This document shows positions 38,440 through 49,029 of a stretch of DNA of 64,000 nt, in pieces (positions within the stretch are counted from its first letter, which is position 1; each line of letters begins with the position of its first letter). This DNA comes from Corythucha ciliata (lineage: Eukaryota > Arthropoda > Insecta > Hemiptera > Tingidae). Made by a program: the position numbers and the translations under genes. The stretch is taken from NCBI GenBank assembly GCA_038030265.1, contig CM075940.1, positions 8,556,001-8,620,000 of the forward strand, in the 5' to 3' direction. The notes under the pieces are model-generated. The model worked only from the letters and a program-made list of their open reading frames with translations. It made no database searches and was not told the origin of the DNA.

Positions 38440-38590
38440 AAGTAGAGAGAAAAAAGTAGGACAAAAAAGAGGACAATTTTGACCTTTCCCCAGACCGGAA
38501 AAATGAGCCCGAACGTCCCCGGACGCTCTAAAAAGTAGGTCGTGTCCGGGGAAAGTAGGACGTCTGGTCAACCTATTCGAGTATAGGTAT
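38440..38590. repeat. Possible small MITE end (GTCCCCGGAC palindromes)
   Basis: AACGTCCCCGGACG, GTCCGGGGAAAGTAGGACG and the end GTCTGGTCAACCTAT are arranged like the end of a small DNA transposon of the GGTGACC type. The similar GGTCACCCTAG at 18778 supports a family. The partner end was not found. Confidence 0.35.
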
Positions 38591-38862
38591 CATTTAAAAA
38601 AAACGGTTACTCATGAGTCTCAATGACTGAACAATTAGTCCCTTTTGGTGGAAATCTGGAATTCACTGTCTTCAAAAAATACGCCCCGGCCGGCTGCTGG
38701 CGGTCGTCACTTCGACGGTAGCAAACGAAACGATCAATCGGCCTCAAAACTTCTATTCGAGACCCAATCAGAGTTTGGTTCGACTATAGTGATTTTGTTT
38801 AGATTTTCGCTTATAGCGCTATTTCTAAACTTTTTGCCGCGTTTTTCCCCCCAAGACAAGCA

Positions 38863-39109
38863 AAAACAAGTAAAAATGGTACCTAAGTATTTCTTTGAAG
38901 GTTTAATTTCTTTATTTTCAGCCTTCTCACCCCCTCGAATTCACAGTTGTTAGAGCACCTGCCGCAAAACCAGGAGGTCGTGGGTTCGAATCCCACCTTT
39001 TGGGAGCAATTTTTTCTCGGAACTCAAAACAAGTAAAAATGGTAAATTTTTATTTGAAAGCTTAATTTCTTTATTTCCAGCCTCCCCACCCCCTCGAATT
39101 CACAGTTGT
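38863..39109. repeat. Direct duplication flanking a tRNA-like segment
   Basis: Copy 1 at 38863-38950 and copy 2 at 39026-39109 both begin AAAACAAGTAAAAATGGT and end CCCCCTCGAATTCACAGTTGT apart from small differences. The 75 bp between them contain a tRNA-like sequence. Confidence 0.8.
38941..39009 (+). ncRNA. tRNA-like sequence, probably SINE or pseudo-tRNA
   Basis: GTGGGTTCGAATCCCAC at 38980-38996 is a perfect T arm and includes a consensus RNA polymerase III B box (GGTTCGAATCC, 38983-38993). TTAGAGCACCTG before it matches the 3' half of a D arm, and CCTG with CAGG suggests an anticodon stem. However, T33 is absent, the D stem is incomplete and no matching acceptor stem is present. I read it as a degenerate tRNA-derived element rather than a working tRNA. 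Confidence 0.6.
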
Positions 39110-39189
39110 GACAAGAGTGGTACGGTGAGGGGGGGAGTAATCCCACAAAAGTCCGTAGATAGGTCATCTAAGCTCAATTATTATAGTAT

Positions 39190-41040
39190 AATTTTGGCCG
39201 CAAATTCACAGACTTTCTCAACTTGATTCGCCAATCAGCGTTTTTTCTATTTCATAGTCATATATTTCAATTTTAGCCCCCCAGCGACTTGTTTATTTAA
39301 TTTAGCTGCAAATGAGCGCTTTTTGTCAACCTTAACTGCGAATTTGCGCAATTTCTTCATTTTAACTGTGAATTAGTGAATTTTCAAAAATATATCCGTG
39401 ATTTATCGTATTTTCTCAATTACAGCAAAATAGCGTTTTTTTTCTCTTTTATCGCATGAACATGAGTGCTTTTTCACAATTTTAGTCACTATAAACCACA
39501 ACTCAGCGTTTTTTCCGATATCAGCAATGCCTCCAGAGCGATTTATCGCTGCTTTTTCTCAATTTATAGCTGTGAATTAGTGGTTTTTCTCAATTATGGC
39601 TGCAAAATTAGCCTTTTTCTCCATTTTTAGCCACGGATTAGTGGTTTTTCTAGATTTTGCTACCAGTTAGTGGCGTTTCCCCACAATTTCAGTCGAGAAT
39701 ATTAGCGCTTTTTCCCACGGTGGTTGCCCCAAGATTAGCACATTTGTGCGCCTGCTCAATTTTAACCTTTTATTATTGTTAGCGCATGTTCTATATTTTA
39801 GCGGCAAATTTGCATTCAGATTCATTGCCGTGCAGGTTGCTTTAGGAATTGGTGGACTTTTCTTAATTTCAGCGACAAAGGAGCGCTCATATTATTAGTA
39901 TTAGCCGTGAATCAACGCTTTATAACAAAAATTCCCAAATTGTTTCGTCTTCAACGCCTTTTACATATCTCTAAATAAACGAGATTTTTTTTGTTTTTTT
40001 TTTACGTATAGTGTTACAACATAACGCTACTTTTACTAGTACTAATCCGCAAAATGGCCATATTTCTCAATCGAAACCACAAATCAGCGATTTTCCTCAA
40101 TTTAATCGGCAAATTAGCGATTTTCCTTAATTTTAGCCACGAATAATAGCTTTTTTCCCGTGTGAGCCACCGATTAGCACTTTCTCTCAATTTTACGTGC
40201 GAATTAACGTTTTTCTCAATTTTAGCTGCGAATTTACTTCTTCTTTTTTCAATTTGTGCCATATGAATTAGCTCTTTTTTACTTTTAGCCACAAAGTTGC
40301 CTTCAGACGCCGTGCATTGGTGTTTTCTACAGCTACGAATGAGCGTTTTTCTTAATTTTAGCAGTGAAGTTGCTTTTTTCTCAATTTTAGCCGCCAACTA
40401 GTGTTTTTTTTCTTTTTTAACTGTTTATTAGTTGTTGTTTTTTTTTTTACTTTTTATTAGAGAATTAGAGCTTTTTAAGTTTAGTCGCTAATCTGAATTG
40501 TTTCCCGATTTCAGCAACGATTCAGCGCTTTTCCGCGTTTTAGCCGCCACTTTCTCTCTATTTTAGCCGAGAATTAAGGTTTTTTTAAAATTTTATCAGC
40601 GAATTAATATTTTTATTTTCAACTTCCAGTCGTGAATTAGTGATTTGTCTTAATTTTACCGGTGACTTAGACTCTTAGATTTTTGCCATTAGGGCTTTTT
40701 CTTAATTTTAGCCACGAAGTTTTCCTCGAAGGTCGAAGCCGCGAATCAATGTTTTCTCAATATAATCGCGATTTTACCGTTTTTCATCACTGTAGCCGCA
40801 AATTGGAGTTTTTCTCGATTTTAGAAATGAATAAGGTAGTGAATTTTTTGTTTTTAGCCGTTGATTAGCTTTTTCTACACTTTATCCGTGAATTAGCGTT
40901 TTTTCTCAGTTTTCATACTAATTATGTTGGATTTTTCTTCTAATTAACGCTTTTTAATAATCTTAGCCACTAAGTAGGGAGTTTTCTTAATTTCAACCGC
41001 AAATTGGCGTTTTTCTCTAGATCAAGTAGCAGGCAGATGG
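39190..41040. repeat. Degenerate ~30-bp array, family 1 in reverse orientation
   Basis: Units of TTTTCTCAATTTTAGCCACG then AATTAGCG type. The composite CACAAAGTTGCCTTCAGACG occurs at 40291. At 41131-41143 lies TTCGGCGCCACTG, which looks like the right end of a CAGTGGCG-type transposon, but no matching left end with an 8-bp duplication (CATACATT) was found. Confidence 0.8.
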
Positions 41041-41548
41041 TAATGTCGTGAGGTTTGATGAGAGGTGGGGTTTATCATAGGTGGGGCTGGGTCCCTTTTA
41101 GGAGTCCCGCTACACCTCATGGGAAACCGTTTCGGCGCCACTGCATACATTTATTTAAGTTGTTGACTTTAATTACAGTCGGTTCGGTTGTTAATTGAAG
41201 TTAATGTTTACCGGGTAGGCGGTTAGACTGCAAAATCTCCCTAATGACTCGCCAATTCGACTCTATAATAAAAATAAAATACTAATTTCCTTCTCTAACG
41301 TAAGTAAGATAAGAAAGAATGGTCCGACACTCACAATTCGTGGTCCTTTGCTCACTTTTCAAAAAAATAAATAGTAATAGTAATTTAATAAATAGTAATT
41401 TTTTTTTCATCAAATTATTCCCGTTACACTTCGAACTCACTTTAAACTAATTTTCTTCCAGTAGATAATCAGTCCAGACTTCTGAGACCTGCTTGAGCCA
41501 TTCCTTTACTAGTATTACCCCTGACGTTGGTTTGTCAAGACCATAATA

Positions 41549-41876
<328 letters not shown>

Positions 41877-42004
41877 ACATTTTTTGTCCACACACAATAC
41901 TGAGGCAGCAGAGCCACCAAGCACCAACAGTTACATTTTCACGCATAAACCTTCAAAACCACGTTTTTTAAAAATTAAAATATAAAATAATGACAACAAA
42001 TTAT

Positions 42005-42440
42005 GTGTTAGAATCAAAATTCTGTGATTTTGGCTCTTCAAAACCAAATTTCATGGGGAGGGCTCTTTCAAAAACAAAATTTGGTTCGTTCAAAAACCAA
42101 AATTTTCGTGATTTTGGCTTTTTCACATGCCGAATTCGATAGATTTGACTCACTCTAAAATCAATTTTGCTGGTATCATGTATCTACAGACTATTAAAGA
42201 TTATTAAAAATAAATAAAGATTTTTCATTCGGTTACTGAACGGAATGAAATACACATCAGCTGGTTTGGCTCTTTAAGAAATACAATTTGTGTGTTTGCT
42301 TCTTTCAAAAGCTAAATTTCGTGACTTTGTCTCTTTTCAAAACTAAATTTCATGGCTTTAGCTTTTTCGAACCAAAATTTCACGATTTTGGCTGTTATAA
42401 ATACAAATTTCGCGGGTTTGGCATCGAGGCACCACCGTTA
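42005..42440. repeat. Degenerate ~30-bp array, family 2 in reverse orientation
   Basis: Units of the form CCAAATTTCGTGATTTTGGC then TCTTTCAAAAA. It is short, diverged and follows the zinc-finger fragment directly. Confidence 0.7.
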
Positions 42441-42449
42441 CTAATATTG

Positions 42450-43660
42450 AGAAAAAGCACTAATTCATGTAAAAATGTTTAAAAAATGCTAATTTCCACA
42501 AGAAATACGTTATTTCGTGACTAAAATAGGGGGAAAAGCGCTATGTTTGCCATTCGTGGTTCCTTGTTGTTAGGGCTACATATCGGTTTTTTGGTGTAAA
42601 AAGAGCTTACTGCGAGGTTTCGGATCATTCTCACCCCCCCCCCCCTCCCCCTCACAATTTCGAGGCCCAGCGAGTTTTACTTATCAACCCCCCCCCCCTC
42701 TCGACGATTGTGATATTATGGTCCAGAATCCTGGTTTTATCAATTCAATACCCACAACCCGGAACCCACAAAAAAATTATTATTTGGCCACTAATTTTGA
42801 ATATTTTGCAACCAGAAACTGATATTTCGATTCAAAAATGACAATTGAAGGTCAAAAATACCCTTAAAGGTAGACAATTTTTGCCACATAGTCAATCGGA
42901 AATTTGGTTATGTCGGTGAGGGGGAGGGGGGCAAAACTCAGTTACCAGTTTTTAGACCGAAAGACAAGATTTCGTGACTGCAACATTGACATTTTCGTGA
43001 TTCAGGTATGTTCTGAGGGGAAAAATGCCATGGCTTGGTGGTTAAACCAGTCTCCGGAGCTTGTGTGCGATAGTTTCACACGAAATATTGGTTTAATAGT
43101 TACTGAATTATGAATTTCCAGGCTGAATAAGACCAAGTTTTTGAATGAAGACGATTTCCGGACTTTGTGTAAGGTTACAGGCTGTGGTGTGGATACAGGG
43201 TGGGGTTTCAGATAATGTTACACGCGGTCGAATAAATAGTTTTTGCAGAGCCAAATTCAGAGGTGACTCGCTTTAACTAGCTATAATGCCCCCCCTCCCA
43301 ATGTTCTGCTGGAGCAACATCATTAGTTCCCAGGCACTTTGTCAGTCTATGGGATAAAACTGACAGTCTCTAGGCATGGTCGTAGTTAGAAGCTTTCTGA
43401 TGGAGGGGGGGTGGGACACTTAGACTCTGACCCCTTTATAGGATGGTTGTGGGGGGGGGGGGGTTGGACGATTCCGATGGCCGAATTCCAAGTTTGTGGA
43501 TAATATTGATCGTCTGAGTGGTGCATGGACAAACCAAAAATCATGAATGTGTAATTGATCATCCCGTGATTAAAATTGACAATTTTGGGGGACAAAAAAC
43601 TGATTTGAGGAGTAACTTGGCATGTACCTAAACAGAACTGTGTCAAGTACGCGGTTAAAA
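42450..43660. other. Repeat-rich spacer with G/C homopolymers
   Basis: Two C runs near 42636 and 42690 and a 13-G run at 43451-43463 are the most visible features. CATGGTCGTAGTTAGAAG at 43375 resembles the left end of the transposons at 34766 and 57048, but I found no right end with the duplication TCTCTAGG. No gene is recognised. Confidence 0.5.
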
Positions 43661-44331
43661 GTCTAGAAAGTGATTCTATTCGTGGCCAAAATGGTGAAAA
43701 AACGCTAATTCGAGGTTTCTCGATACAATTTCCGTCATTAAAATTGAGAATAACACTAATTCGTGGCTAAATCTCCAATTCACGGTCACGGACACAAGTG
43801 AAAACAAGCACCAAATCACGAATAAAATTGAGAGAAGTAGTTGGCCAATTCGTGGAGTAAAAACGCTACTTCGCACTATAACATTGAGAAAAAATGCACG
43901 GATGAAGAGTAGAAAAAGCAGCATTAGCGGTTAAAATACAAAACACGCTAATTCACGACAGGGGCCGCCTCCACAAGGGGGGGGGGGGGGGATCTGTCGT
44001 TGGGGGGGGGGGAGCTAAACGTCTGAAACTTCTTGATTGGGGTGTGCACAAGGTGGACACAGAGAGGGGGAATAATCCAGGACATAGCACAGGTTTGGAC
44101 TAGGTATTTTGAGAAATATGGCTAACTCACCGCGGATATAACGCTTTTCCACGGCAAAAATAGGTAAAAATAGCTAATCCAAGGAATGTAATTAAGAAAA
44201 ACACTAATTTGTGGCTAAAATTATTGAGACATAATGCAAATTCACGGATAAAATTTAGACAAAATCGCTAATTCGCGGATGAAAGTAGGAAAAGGCGCTC
44301 ATTGATGACCAAGAGTGAAAAAATTAAATTG

Positions 44332-44362
<31 letters not shown>

Positions 44363-47300
44363 GCTGATTCCCCCATAAAATTGAGAAGAAGCGCAGAAGT
44401 GTGGGAAAATCTCGCTAATTCGCGGTGAAAATAGGGAGAACGCCCATTCGCGGCTTCTGAAGGTAACGTTGAAGGTGAACAAAATCGCTAACACAAGGCT
44501 AAATGAGAAAAACCCGCTCATTCGTGGTTCAAATTTATAAAAAGCTTTCGCGGCGAAAACTCTCACTCACGGGAAATTGCTAATTCGCGGCTAGAATTAG
44601 GTAAAATGCTAATTTGCAGAAAAATTGCCAATTAAGGGTCAAATTGAGAACATTAAAAAATCACAGAAAATTGAGAAAATGGTACGTCGGACATCGCAGT
44701 TTCCGGAGGCAACTTCGTGGCTAAGATTGGGAAAAAACGCTAATTCACTGGTAAAATTATGGTAAATCAGGAAAGCGGCTGAAATCAGGAAAACACAAAT
44801 TCGCAGCAAAAATTAAGAAAAATCGTTAACTCGCGGCTAAAATGGAGATAACCTCTAATTCACCGATGAAATTGAGAGGGCGAGTCGAAGGGACCCCTAT
44901 TTTGCGTTAAAATGGGAAAACGCCAAATCGCTGCTCCTGAAGGCAACTTCATGGGACGTTGCGGAAAGATTTGCCCGGGGGGTGCCAAATGTTCAAGGCC
45001 AGCACTGATTGCTATTCACTGTACTTTTTCTCCGCTGCAGCCCTTTAATTCGTGGGGAGGGGGGGGCACTGTTCATCAAGGGGGATTTCGCGTCCAGCTA
45101 TCAGGGGGGGGGGGTGATAGGCGCCGCTGATTCACGGCTAAAATAGTGAAAATTCGATAATGAATTTGCCAAAAATCGCTTATACCGCGGATAAAGGCAG
45201 GAAAAACCGCCACGAGCACGCCAATTCTCGGCTTTTTGAAACCAAGCCCATGGCTCAAACGGAGAAAAAGTGCTACTCCATAGGAAAAAATTGGAAAAAA
45301 TCGCTAATTCGCGGCTAAAATTATGAAAACAAGTTTCGGCTTCTTCAGTCAAGACTGTGGGTCAAAGTGAGAAAAAGCGCTACTTCATATAGCAAAGATT
45401 GCTAAAAAATCACTAATTCGTGTGGATAAAATGAAGAAAAAGCACTGATTCATGGATAAAATTGGGAAAAATCACTCATTAGCGGCAACTTCGATCACCT
45501 ATGAATTTGAGCAGAAGCACTGACAAGTGGGAAAAAGCTCGCGGTTAAAATAGAGAAAACGCCAATTCTCGGCTTCTGAAGGCAAGCCCTTGGCTCAAAC
45601 TGAGAGAAAGCGCTACATATTTGCAAAAAAAAATCGTAAATTTCGCGGCTAAAAGTACGAAAACGCCAATTCTCACTCGGCTTCTGAAGCCAAGCCCGTG
45701 TAGCTCAAGCTGAGAAAAAGCGCTAATTCATGGCAAAAAAACGCTAGAATTAGCGGCTAAAATTTCAAAAACGCGAATTATGGGCTTCTGAAGGCAAAAT
45801 TACATGGCTCAAACTGAAAAAAAAATTGCAAAAAATCACCGATTTGCGTTTAAAATGAAGAAAAAGCGTTGATTCGTGGATAAAATTGGGAAAAATCACT
45901 CATTAACGGCTAATTTGATCACAGATGAATTTTCGAGAAGCACTATACTGGCACGCGGAAGAAACGCGCGGTTAAAATGAAGAAAACTCCCAATTCGCGG
46001 CTTCGTGCCTGAAAGTGAACGCAATCGCTAAGCCGCCGCGGCAAAATGGGGGAAAGCGCTAATTCACGAATAAAACTAGGAAAAAGTGGTAATTGGCGGC
46101 GAAAATTGGGGAAAAAAATCTGTAATTCGCGGCTAAAGTGTAGAGAAATCGCTAATTAGCCCCCAAAATTAGGGAAAACGCTAACTCGCGGATCAAGCAA
46201 TATTTTCTAATTTGAGGTTTAAATTAATAACAATTGCTAATTCATAGAAAATTGAGAATATAGCAAGTCTTGGTTTCCGGTTCGTAGCCGAATATTAGGA
46301 AAAAGCGTACAGACGTAGGGGCGAGGGGGCGGACCGCCCCGGGCCCCCTGTCAGAGGGGGCCCCCTAAAAACTTAAAGATGGTAAAATTACGATCTTTAG
46401 GTTCTATGTTCATGAAAGTGGGTACGTAAAAATGAGTTTTGCTGTGCGGTTGGACAGCGATATTGGCTCTTTTCGACGATTTTCAGCGCATCCGACCTGA
46501 GGCCGTTAGGAAAAACTCACGTGAGGTGGTCGCTATGGTGAGATAGTTTTATTTGTGATGTACCGTCATTGGATTTAGCGTGCGAGAATTTTTTTTTTTT
46601 CTCGACATTTCTGACTAGGGCCCCTGGAGAATGGAACGTTGTTTAGGTGATCAGCAAAGAGTAGGTATGGCTGAATATTCGATTTAGCCTACAAAAGCGC
46701 TATTTTTAAGCCTAAAATTGTGAGAAAACGCGCCTTCTGCAGGTAACTTCGTGGCTAAAATAATAAAATTAGCTGATCCCAAGTTTCTTCAGATCCTCGA
46801 GCCGATAAAGTTGAGAATGCGCCCTTATATGCTGCTCTTGGGGCCAGTATACGTAACAAAAAGTTTGGAAAAAGCGCCAATATCCGTGGCTAAAACTGCG
46901 AAAAAACGTTCATTTGTGGTTTCTCGACGACAATTCCGGACTAAAATGAAGAAAAAATTGCTCATTTCGCAGTGGATAGGGGCCACTTTACGAATAAAAT
47001 GAGAACAAAAAAAACGCTAGGTAGGGACTGAAATTAAGAGTGGGGCTTACAATGGAAAATTCTCTACGGAAATTGCAAAAAACGATAATTCACGAAATTA
47101 AGAAAAATTATTAATTCACAGCTAAAACTAGTTGAAGCGATGACGAGAAAAATCACTAATAAAATCGCTGCTAAAATTAAGGCAAATCACGAATGAAATT
47201 GACAAACAGTGCTAATTAGCGGCTAAAATTCGACAAAAGGCTAATTCTCGGTCGAAATTAGAAAGAATCACTAATTAATTTGGGCCTAAGATTGAGTAAA

Positions 47301-48470
47301 ATCGCTAATGCGCGGATAAAGTCTAGAACAAACAATAATTTGCGGATACAAAAATGAAAAGACCGCTAATTTAGTAGGCAGCTAAAATTGAGAGAAACCC
47401 TAATTCACGGCTAAAATTTAGTAAAACGCTGACTCGCTGGTCAAATTTAGGAAAATGTGAATCCGTGGCCTCTGAAGGCAACTTCGGGATTCAAACTGGG
47501 GAAATGCGCTAATCCATAACTAAAAGTGGCAAAAAATTATAATGTAGAGCGAAAATGTTTAAAAAACTGCTAATATTAGAAAAATCACACTGGCACTGCT
47601 AAAACTCTAAGAAAAACTCTAGTTTGTTGCTGAAATTGAGGAAAAGTTCTGATTAGCTGCTAAAAAAGGCAAAACATCGCTGTAATCAGCAGAAAAAAAT
47701 CGCTTTAAAGGAATTAAAAACGCTAATTCACATTTCACTGCAGAGGAACGCGCATAAAGTGCAGAATAATTCTAATACGCGTTTAAAATACGTAAACCCC
47801 GGCTAAGATTGAAGAAATTATAATTTTCGGCTGTGGTTGAAAGTACGCCAATCCTAGGCATCTGCCTTTTGTAGGGGGCTAAAAAAATCACTAACTATCC
47901 CGCCTAAAATTTAGAGTAACGATAACTTTTGCCACTTTTTCTCAAATTGGGAATAAGTGGTAATTCGCTGTTAAAAAAGGTAAAAAATACCACTAATCTG
48001 CTGCTCAAATTGAGAACAAATGCTAATTCGCTGGTAAAAAAGGTAAAACATAGCTATAAGTTGCAGCAAAAATTTAGGAAAACTCCAATTCGCGGCTAAA
48101 ATTGAGGAAACTCACTAATTCGCGGATAAATTGTGTAGAAAAAGCTATCATAGCTATCCTTCGTGGATAAAATTGAAAGTATTCAAATTTTCGACTGTTA
48201 TTGAAAATACACCAATTTGCGAATTTTGAAGGCAACTTTGTGGCTAAAATTGAGAAAAAACGCGAATTCATGGCAAAATAAGTGTAAAAACATCCGCTGC
48301 TTCCCGACTAAAATTGAGAAAATATCCAATTTGCGGCTTAAATTGAGCACAAACTCTAATTGTCGGATAGGATATATAAATACATAGAACTCGTGGCTAA
48401 ATTAAGGGGAAATCCATAATTTGATGCTACGTAATAATTTTATTTCTTGCTTATTTAGTGACTCAAGGGG
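43660..48470. repeat. Longest ~30-bp array, family 1 in forward orientation
   Basis: About 4.8 kb of units of the type CTAATTCGCGGCTAAAATTG then AGAAAAACG. A composite variant with CTTCTGAAGGCAACTTCGTG recurs every few hundred bases (for example 44706, 44938, 47475, 48229), so there is a higher order. The array is interrupted at about 46305-46640 by unrelated DNA and contains a 28-A run at 44333 and 15 G at 43977-43991. Confidence 0.88.
46305..46640. other. Non-array insertion inside the longest array
   Basis: This begins CAGACGTAGGGGCGAGGGGG, passes through the GC-rich palindrome GGGGGCCCCCT and near 46610 reads GACTAGGGCCCCTGG. It lacks array units, so it is probably an inserted mobile element. 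I could not define its duplication. Confidence 0.5.
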
Positions 48471-48584
48471 CCTCATAGAGATTTCCGCCCCGGGCCCCGA
48501 TAGGTGTCGGTCTGCCAGTGAATTCACGAATAAAATTAGGAAAAATCGCTACTTCGAGGTAAGAAGGATAGAACAGGGGCTGAA

Positions 48585-48688
48585 GTACGAAGGGGTGTTA
48601 TATGGAATAACACTGGTGGTACCCACGTGACAACCATTTTAATTGTGATAGGATAACGCCGTGTTAAAATTATAACACCCCTTTGTAC
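48585..48688. mobile_element. Small foldback element upstream of the UGDH gene
   Basis: Arms GTACGAAGGGGTGTTATA (48585-48602) and TATAACACCCCTTTGTAC (48671-48688) are inverted with one mismatch. Inner parts (AATAACACTGG and CCGTGTTAA) extend the pairing imperfectly. It lies about 340 bp before the start codon at 49030. A TATA-like ATAAATAAA at 48751 follows it. Confidence 0.6.
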
Positions 48689-49029
48689 TTGCCCCCCCCC
48701 CAGGAGGGGCGATCACCCCTTTTGACCCCCTCCTCTGACAATTTTCCGGCATAAATAAAGTACAGAAGCGACGGTTCGAGAAATGTCAGAATTGGAGGGA
48801 ACTCTGACGCTTCACCCGTTTGGGCCCCTCCTCCACTAGGGGGAAGGCGTATCAGTTGCTATCACCACCCTCCTCACTTTTGATTCCTTTTGGTGTTGTG
48901 ATTTGTCTTGCGTTCAGTTTTCTTTTTATGTTTTTAGTTCTCTGTTTGTTGGCTGTTGGGTCGGTGTCTTCTCCTATTTATTTTTTATTGTTTCGTGTTA
49001 ATTAACCGGTCACCGGAGACCTTCAAACG

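Noticed and set aside
38941..39009. A functional tRNA gene
   Set aside because: The T arm is perfect but T33, a full D stem and an acceptor stem are missing.
40014..40397. A 127-codon open frame on the minus strand
   Set aside because: Wholly within a family 1 array, with a repeating residue pattern that reflects the DNA period.
43375..43395. CATGGTCGTAGTTAGAAG as the left end of a transposon enclosing the longest array
   Set aside because: No right terminus followed by TCTCTAGG was found before or near 48850.
48820..49005. A hydrophobic 61-codon open frame just before UGDH
   Set aside because: It ends before the UGDH start in a different context and resembles T-rich upstream DNA. A transmembrane peptide cannot be excluded but is unsupported.
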